Positions 1 to 6,369 of a stretch of 17,790 nt of DNA are shown here, in pieces (the stretch's first letter is position 1; each line of letters begins with the position of its first letter). Location: positions 1-17,790 of the forward strand of contig CALVJC010000027.1 of the NCBI GenBank assembly GCA_944331945.1, read 5' to 3'. The notes beneath the pieces are model-generated. The model was not told the DNA's origin. It saw nothing but the letters and a program-made list of their open reading frames with translations, and made no database searches. Source of the stretch: an uncultured Bacilli bacterium. Its GTDB lineage: Bacteria > Bacillota_I > Bacilli_A > RF39 > UBA660. A program made the position numbers and the translations under genes.

Positions 1-16
1 GTATTTTGGGCACTTC

Positions 17-45
17 TTGTTTTGTTATGGCTTTCGTGTTAGAAT
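17..45 (+). promoter_or_regulatory. Sigma-A promoter of uvrB, extended -10
   Basis: The -35 element TTGTTT (17-22) is followed by a 17-bp spacer and the -10 element TAGAAT (40-45). A TG at 37-38 makes it an extended -10. Transcription would start near 52, giving a short leader of about 24 bases before uvrB. No upstream gene end is visible in the first 75 bases. Confidence 0.65.
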
Positions 46-75
46 AAGGTGCTAGGTATTTAAAGGAGGGGTATT

Positions 76-2022
76 ATGTTTCAGTTAGTTTCAAAATTTA
101 AGCCCAGTGGTGATCAACCAGAAGCGATTCGAGAACTTGTAGAAGGTATTAAAGAAGGGAAGAAAGAGCAAGTATTATTAGGAGCGACTGGAACGGGAAA
201 AACGTTTACTATTGCCAATGTGATTCAAGAAGTGAATAAACCAACTTTGGTTCTTGCTCATAATAAAACTTTGGCTGGACAACTTTATTCCGAACTAAAA
301 GAGTTATTTCCAAATGATCATGTAGAGTATTTTGTCTCTTATTATGATTATTATCAACCAGAAGCCTATGTTCCGAGTACAGATACTTATATTGAAAAAG
401 ACTCTGCTATTAATGATGAAATTGATGAATTACGGCATGCGGCTACTTCTTCTTTGCTTAGCTATTCTAATACGATTGTAGTCGCTTCGGTTTCTTGTAT
501 TTATGGTATTGGAGAAGTAGATGAGTATCGAAATAAGATGTTAACCCTTACCGTTGGAGAAGAGATAGAACGAAATCAAGTTTTAGCGAAGTTAGTGGAA
601 ATGCAGTATGATCGTAACGATCTTGATTTTCATCGTGGTACTTTCCGGGTGCGGGGAGATGTCTTAGAAATTATTCCTGTGAATCAGAATCAAACCGGCT
701 ATCGGATTGAATTTTTTGGCAGTGAAATTGATCGGATTAGTGAAATTGATACTCTTACGGGGGTAGTCGTTAATAATAAAAAGACAATTAGTATTTTTCC
801 GGCTAGTCACTTTGTGATTGGGGATGAAAAGTTAAAAGCAGCTTTGGTTCGTATTCGGGAAGAGTTGGATGCTCGTTTAAAAGAATTGCAATCAGAAAAT
901 AAATTATTAGCATCCGAGAGATTGGAACAGCGAACGAATTACGATTTGGAAATGTTAGAAGAAACTGGTTTTTGTCATGGAATAGAGAATTATTCTGCTC
1001 CGATGGCAGGAAGGAAACCGGGTGAAACCCCTACTACGTTAATGGATTTCTTTGGGGATGATTATTTGTTGGTAGTAGATGAATCGCATGTGACTCTTCC
1101 TCAAGTTCGGGGAATGTACAACGGCGATCGGGCCCGAAAATTAAATCTTGTCGATTATGGTTTTAGACTTCCTAGTGCTCTTGATAACCGTCCTTTAAAG
1201 TTTGAAGAATTTGAAGCGAAGATTCATCAAGCAATTTATGTTTCAGCTACGCCAGGAGATTATGAACTGGCTCATACGAAAGGTGAATTTGTGCAACAAA
1301 TTATTCGTCCGACTGGGCTTTTGGATCCAACCATTGAAGTACGTCCAACCGAAGGACAAATTGATGACCTTGTAGGAGAAATTCGGGATCGTATTGCTAA
1401 AAATCAGAGGGTTCTTATTACTACTTTAACGATCCGGATGGCGGAAGAATTAACAAATTATTTAAAAGATATTGATATTAAAGTGGCTTATCTTCATACG
1501 GAAGTAAAAACATTGGAACGGTTACAGATTATTCATGATTTAAGAGTTGGGAAATATGATGTTGTGGTTGGTATTAACTTGTTGCGTGAAGGAATTGATA
1601 TTCCAGAAGTATCTTTGATTGCTATTTTAGATGCAGATAAAGAAGGCTTCTTACGAAGCGAAAGAAGTTTGATTCAAACGATTGGGCGTTGTGCTCGTAA
1701 TGCCGAAGGGCATGTCATTATGTATGGAGATCATATTACTGATAGCATGCAGAAGGCAATCAATGAAACAGCGCGTCGTCGCGAAATTCAAGAAGAGTAT
1801 AATCGGGTTCATGGTATTACGCCTAAGACGATTGTCAAAGAAATTCGAGAAGTTATCCGTAATATTGATGAAGAAAAGCCAAAGAAGAGACGAATGAGTA
1901 AGCAGGAGCGGATGGAAGAATTAGAAAGAATTGAATCTGAAATGAAGGAAGCGGCTCGTAATCTTGATTTTGAAAGAGCTATGGAACTTCGTGATATTTT
2001 ATTTGAGATGAAGAGTGAATGA
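76..2022 (+). CDS. uvrB: UvrABC system protein B (excinuclease helicase subunit)
   Basis: UvrB is the damage-verifying ATPase/helicase of nucleotide excision repair; it is loaded by UvrA and recruits UvrC. The 648-residue product has the full family layout. Walker A GATGTGKT is at residues 36-43. The tyrosine-rich beta-hairpin that clamps DNA is near residues 88-112, the DESH box is at 335-338, and helicase motif VI follows GFLRSERSLIQTIGR. A C-terminal UVR coiled coil lies at about 613-648 and interacts with UvrC. In motif VI the usual GRAARN reads GRCARN (Cys539), a small departure from B. subtilis and E. coli. The ATG at 76 follows AAAGGAGGGG (62-71). The stop overlaps the next start as ATGA. 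uvrA, which often follows uvrB in Bacillota, is not here. Confidence 0.98.
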   Translation: MFQLVSKFKPSGDQPEAIRELVEGIKEGKKEQVLLGATGTGKTFTIANVIQEVNKPTLVLAHNKTLAGQLYSELKELFPNDHVEYFVSYYDYYQPEAYVPSTDTYIEKDSAINDEIDELRHAATSSLLSYSNTIVVASVSCIYGIGEVDEYRNKMLTLTVGEEIERNQVLAKLVEMQYDRNDLDFHRGTFRVRGDVLEIIPVNQNQTGYRIEFFGSEIDRISEIDTLTGVVVNNKKTISIFPASHFVIGDEKLKAALVRIREELDARLKELQSENKLLASERLEQRTNYDLEMLEETGFCHGIENYSAPMAGRKPGETPTTLMDFFGDDYLLVVDESHVTLPQVRGMYNGDRARKLNLVDYGFRLPSALDNRPLKFEEFEAKIHQAIYVSATPGDYELAHTKGEFVQQIIRPTGLLDPTIEVRPTEGQIDDLVGEIRDRIAKNQRVLITTLTIRMAEELTNYLKDIDIKVAYLHTEVKTLERLQIIHDLRVGKYDVVVGINLLREGIDIPEVSLIAILDADKEGFLRSERSLIQTIGRCARNAEGHVIMYGDHITDSMQKAINETARRREIQEEYNRVHGITPKTIVKEIREVIRNIDEEKPKKRRMSKQERMEELERIESEMKEAARNLDFERAMELRDILFEMKSE

Positions 2023-2858
2023 AAAGAAAAAGATTTCATCGGATTTATGTTGAGATAACGAATTTATGTAATCTTTCTTGTTCTTTTTGCTCAAAGACCA
2101 AAAGATTGCCACGATCTATGAGTGTTTTAGAATTTCAACGGGTTTTGGAGCAGATTAAGGATTATACCGATTTTGTTTGTTTGCATGTGAAAGGAGAACC
2201 GCTTTTGCATTCTTCTCTTGATTCGTTATTGAAATTATGCGATCAAGAAAAGGTAGAAGTATCTCTCACTACCAATGGTACTCTGCTTAAAAGTAAAATA
2301 AATGTTTTGTTAAAACATAAATGTATTTCTAAAATTCATATTTCTTTGAATGCTGAAAGGCCTAAAGATTTTTTGCTTGAGGATATTTTTGCTAGTGTTG
2401 ATCTTCTTCCATCGTATGTGATTGTGGTTTATCGCTTGTGGGCGCAGACTTCTGCTCGTCTTGATAAAAAATCCACAGATGTTGTGGAAAAACTGGCGAA
2501 GCATTATTCTTTATCCACCGAAATTGTTGATAAAATAAAATTAGAAAAAAATACAAAAATTTCTTTCCACAAGTATGTGGATAAAAATGATCTTTTTGAA
2601 TGGCCGGCGCTTACTCCTTTTAAAAGTGATGGTTTTTGTGAGGGCTTAAAAAGTCAGGCAGCTATTTTGTCGGATGGTACAGTTACTGCTTGTTGCTTGG
2701 ATGGAGAGGGACTTCTTTGTTTAGGAAATATTTTTGATGAGTCTTTTGCTAAAATTTTGGCAAGTGAAAGAGCGCAAAACATCATTTCTTCTTTTCGTAA
2801 GAATAAAGCGGTGGAAGCATTATGTCAAAGTTGTCGTTATAAAAGAAAAAATAACTAG
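2019..2858 (+). CDS. Radical SAM protein with SPASM-like C-terminus, function unknown
   Basis: This 279-residue protein begins with the radical SAM signature: Cys17, Cys21 and Cys24 in the CxxxCxxC pattern that binds the [4Fe-4S] cluster cleaving S-adenosylmethionine. The C-terminal part has a second set of cysteines, at 207, 225, 226, 234, 269 and 272, with the DGTVTACC and LGN pieces typical of SPASM/Twitch auxiliary-cluster domains. SPASM proteins usually modify peptides or proteins, or reduce small substrates, but no precursor peptide is seen nearby. The start ATG (2019) overlaps the uvrB stop as ATGA, so translation is probably coupled. No separate ribosome binding site is needed, though GAGATGAAGAG upstream may help. 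The substrate cannot be named. The family call is firm; any link to DNA repair is only positional. Confidence 0.85.
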   Translation: MKRKRFHRIYVEITNLCNLSCSFCSKTKRLPRSMSVLEFQRVLEQIKDYTDFVCLHVKGEPLLHSSLDSLLKLCDQEKVEVSLTTNGTLLKSKINVLLKHKCISKIHISLNAERPKDFLLEDIFASVDLLPSYVIVVYRLWAQTSARLDKKSTDVVEKLAKHYSLSTEIVDKIKLEKNTKISFHKYVDKNDLFEWPALTPFKSDGFCEGLKSQAAILSDGTVTACCLDGEGLLCLGNIFDESFAKILASERAQNIISSFRKNKAVEALCQSCRYKRKNN

Positions 2859-2878
2859 ATTTTTGCATAACATTATAT

Positions 2879-2884
2879 TATAAT
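2879..2884 (+). promoter_or_regulatory. -10 element upstream of the 154-residue gene
   Basis: A perfect TATAAT (2879-2884) sits 27 bases before the start codon at 2912. I see no good -35 at 16-18 bp; TTGCAT at 2863 is too close. A weak hairpin (GTTAT 2836-2840 with ATAAC 2851-2855, then a short T run) overlaps the end of the preceding gene and is not a convincing terminator. Confidence 0.4.
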
Positions 2885-2911
2885 AAAGTGCCAGAGAAAG
2901 GAGATATTGAA

Positions 2912-3376
2912 ATGCTTGGTTATACAAAAACTTTTTTGAATTCGAATAAAATGAAACGAGAATTTGAAGAAGTGGCTCAGGAGTATATTCCTTTTATCGA
3001 TAAAGCAGAACAATATTATCAAAAAGAGGGAGTATTACCGGAAATGGAACGGATGACTTTTCAACTTAGTCATTCTGGGCAAATTGTTGGCGTTTGTTCT
3101 TATCCTCATGGGGGAGGTACTTATGTAGCCGTTGCTTTAACTCGGGATCAGAAAGAAGAGGATTCTTACTTTATTCAATGTCATATTGGTTTATCTGGTT
3201 TAAAGATGCGGACTTGGAAAAAAGAAAAAGAGGATTGTGCTGATGTTTTTTATCGTTATGCGAATGGCGAAGTGGAAATTTTAGATGTGAAAGATGAAGT
3301 TGATTATTTATGGGAGCGAAGAAAAACCAATAAAGTTGCTGGGTTTCAACCAAAATTTCTTTCAAAAAAGTTATAA
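2912..3376 (+). CDS. Conserved-looking protein of unknown function, 154 aa
   Basis: I do not recognise this protein. An upstream in-frame GTG at 2888 would give 162 residues. The ATG at 2912 is preferred because AAAGGAG (2897-2903) lies 8 bases before it and the GTG has no ribosome binding site. The product is soluble, with no signal peptide or membrane segment. It has an acidic, helical-looking N-terminal third and a centre that looks like beta strands (LSHSGQIVGVCSYPHGGGTYVAVALT). The C-terminus is charged and basic. The HGGG loop might bind a ligand, but no family follows from that. It lies alone between the uvrB unit and the secE promoter. Confidence 0.75.
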   Translation: MLGYTKTFLNSNKMKREFEEVAQEYIPFIDKAEQYYQKEGVLPEMERMTFQLSHSGQIVGVCSYPHGGGTYVAVALTRDQKEEDSYFIQCHIGLSGLKMRTWKKEKEDCADVFYRYANGEVEILDVKDEVDYLWERRKTNKVAGFQPKFLSKKL

Positions 3377-3382
3377 AAAAGA

Positions 3383-3411
3383 TTGACGAGGACACTTGTT
3401 TGTGGTAATGT
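3383..3411 (+). promoter_or_regulatory. Sigma-A promoter of secE-nusG
   Basis: TTGACG (3383-3388), a 17-bp spacer, then TAATGT (3406-3411) with TG at 3403-3404 giving an extended -10. Transcription would start near 3418. rpmG (L33), which in many Bacillota precedes secE, is absent between here and the upstream gene. Confidence 0.75.
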
Positions 3412-3417
3412 ACAGTT

Positions 3418-3452
3418 AAGCACTGATAAGTGTTTTTCTTTTGAAAGAAAAA
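3418..3452 (+). promoter_or_regulatory. Two overlapping hairpins in the secE leader
   Basis: AAGCACT (3418-3424) can pair with AGTGTTT (3429-3435) around a GATA loop, including one G-U pair, and is followed by a T-rich run. TTTTTCTT (3433-3440) can pair with AAGAAAAA (3445-3452) around TTGA. The two share bases 3433-3435, so they compete. The first starts almost exactly at the predicted transcription start and could stabilise the 5' end or attenuate. The AT-rich composition makes chance formation possible. Confidence 0.35.
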
Positions 3453-3470
3453 TAAAGGAGACTTAAGGGT

Positions 3471-3764
3471 ATGACAAAGAAAAAAGAGGAAGCGAAGATT
3501 CCTGAAAAAGTAGAAAAGAAGAAAGCAAAAGAGAAGGAAGTTAAAAAAGATACCAAAAAGAAAAAAGAAGAAAAAGAAAATATTTTTCGTCGCCTTGCTC
3601 ATTTCTTTAAAGGTGTAAAAACGGAAGGAAAGAGAATTAAATGGCCAACAAAGAAAGATATGGTGAAATATTCACTTGCAGCTATTTTCTTTATCGTTTT
3701 TTGTGCGGCATTCTTCTATATTATTGATGTTATTTTGGCGCTTTTGCATACACTAGGAAAGTAA
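3471..3764 (+). CDS. secE: Preprotein translocase subunit SecE
   Basis: SecE is the small essential clamp subunit of the SecYEG translocon in the cytoplasmic membrane. The 97-residue product has the conserved cytoplasmic amphipathic segment with the WP pair (Trp58-Pro59) in the EGKRIKWPTKKD motif. One membrane segment follows at about 67-91, the single-span form usual in Gram-positives. Residues 3-36 are almost entirely Lys and Glu, a low-complexity extension that makes it longer than the roughly 60-residue Bacillus protein. AAAGGAG (3454-3460) precedes the ATG by 10 bases. nusG begins 10 bases after the stop, as in most bacteria. Confidence 0.95.
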   Translation: MTKKKEEAKIPEKVEKKKAKEKEVKKDTKKKKEEKENIFRRLAHFFKGVKTEGKRIKWPTKKDMVKYSLAAIFFIVFCAAFFYIIDVILALLHTLGK

Positions 3765-3774
3765 GGAGGATCTG

Positions 3775-4308
3775 ATGGAAAAACAATGGTATGTGGTCAA
3801 TACTTATTCTGGCCATGAAAATAAAGTAAAAGAAAAGTTGTTGATGCGTGCAGAATCAATGAATATGCAAGATTATATTTTCCGAGTAGTTGTTCCAGAA
3901 CAAGAAGAAGTAGAAACCAAAGATGGGGTTACGAAGAAAAAAGTTAAGAAATTATTTCCGGGCTATATTCTAGTAGAAATGGTTATGACTGATGATGCTT
4001 GGTATATTGTTCGTAATACTCCAGGGGTTACTGGTTTTATCGGATCAAGTGGAAAGGGAGCGAAGCCAACGCCGTTACCACCGGAGGAAGTTGATCAAGT
4101 CTTAAAAACGATGGGTATTAGTCGAATTGATATTGATAAAGAATTGAAGGTTGGAACGAAGGTTAAAATTATTGGAGGACCATTTACGGGAATGTATGGT
4201 GATATTCTAGAAATTGATGCTCCAAATCAAAAGATTGTTTTGAATGTTGATTTATTTGGACAAGAAACGCAAGTGGAAGTAGAACTTTCACAAATTGAAA
4301 AAGCTTAA
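3775..4308 (+). CDS. nusG: Transcription termination/antitermination factor NusG
   Basis: NusG binds RNA polymerase at the beta' clamp helices, affects pausing and processivity, and couples transcription to translation. The 177-residue product has an NGN domain (about 1-110: WYVVNTYSGHENKVKEKL at the start, then LFPGYILVEM and NTPGVTGFIG) and a KOW domain (about 122-177: GTKVKIIGGPFTGMYGDI). Length and motifs match the family without insertions. AAGGAGG lies just before the ATG, and the gene shares the secE transcript. There is no terminator after it, so read-through into rplK is possible. Confidence 0.97.
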   Translation: MEKQWYVVNTYSGHENKVKEKLLMRAESMNMQDYIFRVVVPEQEEVETKDGVTKKKVKKLFPGYILVEMVMTDDAWYIVRNTPGVTGFIGSSGKGAKPTPLPPEEVDQVLKTMGISRIDIDKELKVGTKVKIIGGPFTGMYGDILEIDAPNQKIVLNVDLFGQETQVEVELSQIEKA

Positions 4309-4311
4309 ATA

Positions 4312-4340
4312 TTGCCAAATAAGAAGTTTTATGTTATTAT
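4312..4340 (+). promoter_or_regulatory. Sigma-A promoter of rplK-rplA, extended -10
   Basis: TTGCCA (4312-4317), a 17-bp spacer, then TATTAT (4335-4340) preceded by TG at 4332-4333. It begins directly after the nusG stop codon. Transcription would start at about 4346-4347, immediately before a 20-base perfect palindrome. Confidence 0.7.
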
Positions 4341-4347
4341 TTAAGGG

Positions 4348-4469
4348 CTATATTAAATTTAATATAGATTTAGTGGGAAGCAAAAAGGATAAAAATATCT
4401 AAGACATTAGATAAAAATGCTAGGGAAACTAGCAAAAAGAAAGCTATTAGAACCACTCGCGAAAACGAG
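4348..4469 (+). promoter_or_regulatory. Structured 5' leader of rplK mRNA, possible second L1 site
   Basis: The roughly 145-base leader can form a string of hairpins. A 20-base perfect palindrome at 4348-4367 lies at the 5' end. TATCTAA (4396-4402) pairs with TTAGATA (4407-4413). TGCTAG (4418-4423) pairs with CTAGCA (4429-4434) around GGAAA. CTCG (4456-4459) pairs with CGAG (4466-4469). AGTGG (4372-4376) can pair with CCACT (4453-4457), closing a multibranched domain and competing with the last hairpin. GUGGGAAG followed by ACCAC resembles the better L1-like site before rplA. None of the stems has a terminator T run. Autogenous control by L1 is inferred, not shown. Confidence 0.5.
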
Positions 4470-4490
4470 AAAAGAAAGGATGTGTTTTTC

Positions 4491-4925
4491 GTGGCAAAGA
4501 AAGAAGTTGTAAAGAAAATAAAATTAGCAATTCCTGCTGGAAAAGCAACACCAGCTCCACCAGTTGGTACTGTTTTAGGACCTGCAGGGATCAACTTACA
4601 AGAGTTTTGTACAAAGTATAATGATGCAACTCGTGATAAGATGGGAGATATCATTCCGGTAGAAATTTCTGTTTATGATGATAGAAGTTTTGACTTTGTA
4701 ACTAAGACTCCACCTACTAGTTCTTTAATTAAGAAGATTGCTAAAATTAATAAGGGATCTGTAAAAGGAAAGAACGAAGTTGTTGCAACTTTAACGGATG
4801 CTCAAATTACAGAAATTGCCGAAACAAAGTTACCAGATTTAAATTGCTATTCTTTGGAAGAAGCAAAGAAAATTGTTACTGGTACGGCTATTAATATGGG
4901 CGTTCGTGTTGAAGGTGCTGAATAA
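4491..4925 (+). CDS. rplK: 50S ribosomal protein L11
   Basis: L11 binds the GTPase-associated region of 23S rRNA at the base of the L7/L12 stalk and takes part in factor binding and stringent-response signalling. The 144-residue product shows the N-terminal core (IPAGKATPAPPVGTVLGPAG, with the proline-rich linker KTPPTSSLIKK) and the C-terminal rRNA-binding domain ending GTAINMGVRVEG. The GTG at 4491 is chosen because it gives the family start M-A-K-K and has GAAAGGA (4474-4480) 10 bases upstream. An in-frame GTG at 4482 would sit almost on top of that site. rplA follows after an 82-base spacer that holds a structured RNA element. Confidence 0.96.
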   Translation: MAKKEVVKKIKLAIPAGKATPAPPVGTVLGPAGINLQEFCTKYNDATRDKMGDIIPVEISVYDDRSFDFVTKTPPTSSLIKKIAKINKGSVKGKNEVVATLTDAQITEIAETKLPDLNCYSLEEAKKIVTGTAINMGVRVEGAE

Positions 4926-4947
4926 TTTTAACATATAGGTTTTTACC

Positions 4948-4997
4948 TATGTGGGAGGAGATGCCTTTGCTTACCCGTTATATACCACATAAGGAGG
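4948..4997 (+). promoter_or_regulatory. Probable L1-binding RNA element overlapping the rplA ribosome binding site
   Basis: TATGTGG (4948-4954) pairs with CCACATA (4985-4991), giving a 7-bp stem that abuts the ribosome binding site AAGGAGG (4991-4997). The strands read GUGGGAGG on the 5' side and AUACCAC on the 3' side. These are the same pieces that form the L1 site in 23S rRNA (in E. coli, GGUGGGAGGC paired with GAAAUACCACC). L1 is known in other bacteria to repress its own mRNA through such mimicry. Binding here would hide the rplA start region. A second hairpin, around AGGT(TTTT)ACCT, lies just upstream. Confidence 0.65.
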
Positions 4998-5007
4998 AAT
5001 AAGAAAA

Positions 5008-5706
5008 ATGAAAAAGAGAAGTAAAAAGTATGTAGAAGCTCTTTCGAAACTAGAAAAAGGGAAACTTTATACGAAAGAAGAAGCTGTTCGTTTAGTAAAA
5101 GAAACTAGTGTTACTACTTTTGATGCATCTGTTGAAGTTGCAATGAAGCTAAACCTTGATACTAAAAAAGCGGATCAACAATTAAGAGGTGCTATTGTTT
5201 TACCAAAAGGAACTGGTAAGACGACGAGAGTTTTAGTCATTGCGAAAGGTGATCAAGCAAAAGCTGCACAAGAAGCAGGAGCTGACTATGTTGGAGATGC
5301 TGATATGCTTCAAAAAATCGAAAAAGAAAATTGGTTCGATTTTGATGTGATGATTGCAACACCAGATATGATGCCTTTATTAGGTAGATTAGGACGTGTT
5401 TTAGGACCTAAGGGATTAATGCCAAATCCTAAAACTGGTACGGTTACCGTTGATGTAGCGAAAGCTGTTCTTGATGCTAAGGCTGGACGTGTTGAATATC
5501 GTACTGATAGTTTTGGTAATATTCATGCATTAATTGGTAAAGTTTCTTTTGCAGAAGAAGATTTACTTGTGAACTTAGTTTCTTTTGTTTCACAAATTCA
5601 AAAAATTAAACCAGCTACCGTTAAGGGAGAGTATATTAAGAATATTTCGATTTCATCTACGATGGGTCCTGGAATTAAAATTGATACAAATTCCTTTGAC
5701 AAATAA
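5008..5706 (+). CDS. rplA: 50S ribosomal protein L1
   Basis: L1 forms the mobile stalk near the ribosomal E site and is also a translational repressor of its own operon in several bacteria. The 232-residue product has the two-domain fold and the family signature region, in which MMPLLGRLGRVLGPKGLMPN is followed by PKTGTV. Its length is normal. The ATG has AAGGAGG (4991-4997) 10 bases upstream, directly next to the putative L1-binding stem. The last codons overlap the -35 box of the rplJ promoter. No terminator follows. Confidence 0.98.
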   Translation: MKKRSKKYVEALSKLEKGKLYTKEEAVRLVKETSVTTFDASVEVAMKLNLDTKKADQQLRGAIVLPKGTGKTTRVLVIAKGDQAKAAQEAGADYVGDADMLQKIEKENWFDFDVMIATPDMMPLLGRLGRVLGPKGLMPNPKTGTVTVDVAKAVLDAKAGRVEYRTDSFGNIHALIGKVSFAEEDLLVNLVSFVSQIQKIKPATVKGEYIKNISISSTMGPGIKIDTNSFDK

Positions 5707-5724
5707 TAGATAATCGAATATAAT
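5696..5724 (+). promoter_or_regulatory. Consensus sigma-A promoter of rplJ-rplL
   Basis: TTGACA (5696-5701), a 17-bp spacer and TATAAT (5719-5724) match the sigma-A consensus at all twelve positions. The -35 box overlaps the last two sense codons of rplA. Transcription would start near 5731, at the head of the L10 leader. It is the strongest promoter in the window by sequence, consistent with L7/L12 being needed in several copies per ribosome. Confidence 0.85.
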
Positions 5725-5730
5725 AAATGT

Positions 5731-5827
5731 AATTTGTTGGTGCCAAAGACAGTAGGTCGTTTGTAAATCCTACCGAGGACAACGTTCTTATCAAGTTCTC
5801 GGGGGTTCCTCGGGAACTTTTTGCACC
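5731..5827 (+). ncRNA. L10 leader RNA (autoregulatory leader of rplJ-rplL)
   Basis: The sequence has the hallmarks of the Bacillota L10 leader (the Rfam L10_leader family). GGTGC (5739-5743), followed by CAAAGACA, can pair with GCACC (5823-5827). GTAGG (5752-5756) pairs with CCTAC (5769-5773). CCGAGGAC follows at 5773-5780. In B. subtilis the L10-L12 complex binds this leader and reduces rplJL expression. CCGAGGAC can pair over eight bases, one of them a G-U pair, with GTTCTCGG (5795-5802). That pairing excludes the terminator listed separately, so this is a plausible antiterminator. The ligand is inferred from position and family resemblance. Confidence 0.88.
5793..5822 (+). terminator. Attenuator terminator within the L10 leader
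   Basis: AAGTTCTCGGGG (5793-5804) pairs with CCTCGGGAACTT (5808-5819) around a GTT loop: 12 bp with two G-U pairs. It ends in a run of five T (5818-5822). It lies upstream of the rplJ start, so termination here would prevent expression of rplJ and rplL. It competes with the antiterminator pairing of 5773-5780 with 5795-5802. Confidence 0.75.
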
Positions 5828-5853
5828 TGCAAAAAAATATTAGGAGGTGTGAC

Positions 5854-6345
5854 ATGGCAAATCAAAAGATTCTTGAAAAAAAGCAAGCTGTTGTTGATGA
5901 AATTAAACAAAAATATGAAGATAGTGCTTCTATTGTCTTGTTTGATTATCGTGGAATGACAGATGCTGAGATCAAAGAATTAAGACGATCATTAAGAAAT
6001 GTTGGAGCTGATTATAAAGTATATAAAAATACTTTAATGGCACGTGCATTCCAAGACTTGAATATTGATTTATCATCAGCTTTGGAAGGCCCTAGCGCTT
6101 TTGCTTATAGTAAAGATCAAATCGCTCCCATTAAAACCTTAACTGATTTTGCAAAAGATCATCCAGCTTTAAGTTTAAAAATTGGAGTTGTAGATGGTGA
6201 AGTTGCAGATCAAGCAAAACTTAGTGAGTATGCAAAAATTCCATCTCGCGATGGCTTACTTACGATGCTTGCTTCTGGTATGATCGGACTAGTTCGCGAT
6301 TTATCTATCTGCTTAGATCTATACAGTAAAGAAAAATCTGAATAA
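5854..6345 (+). CDS. rplJ: 50S ribosomal protein L10
   Basis: L10 anchors L7/L12 dimers to the ribosomal stalk base. The 163-residue product has the usual N-terminal rRNA-binding domain (ending near KNTLMARAF) and a C-terminal helix for L7/L12 dimers. The ATG at 5854, with AGGAGG (5842-5847), gives the family start MANQKILEKK. A longer in-frame reading from TTG at 5821 would run through the leader stem and is rejected. It is co-transcribed with rplL, 24 bases downstream, and controlled by the leader upstream. Confidence 0.97.
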   Translation: MANQKILEKKQAVVDEIKQKYEDSASIVLFDYRGMTDAEIKELRRSLRNVGADYKVYKNTLMARAFQDLNIDLSSALEGPSAFAYSKDQIAPIKTLTDFAKDHPALSLKIGVVDGEVADQAKLSEYAKIPSRDGLLTMLASGMIGLVRDLSICLDLYSKEKSE

Positions 6346-6369
6346 AAATAATGAAGGAGGAAAAAGAAA

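Noticed and set aside
2019..2060. TGA at the end of uvrB read as tryptophan (Mollicutes code)
   Set aside because: UvrB ends at its normal family length there. The next gene starts at the overlapping ATGA and all clear Trp positions use TGG.
3171..3602. A 143-codon open frame on the minus strand, very rich in Phe
   Set aside because: It is the complement of the Lys-rich secE start and the A-rich preceding gene. It has no promoter or ribosome binding site and covers two better genes.
4480..4512. ATG micro-ORF (10 codons) overlapping the rplK start in another frame
   Set aside because: The ribosome binding site directly abuts this ATG and fits the GTG at 4491 better. The peptide is short and meaningless.
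5821..5853. Longer L10 start from TTG at 5821
   Set aside because: It would run through the L10 leader closing stem. The ATG at 5854 has AGGAGG and gives the family N-terminus.
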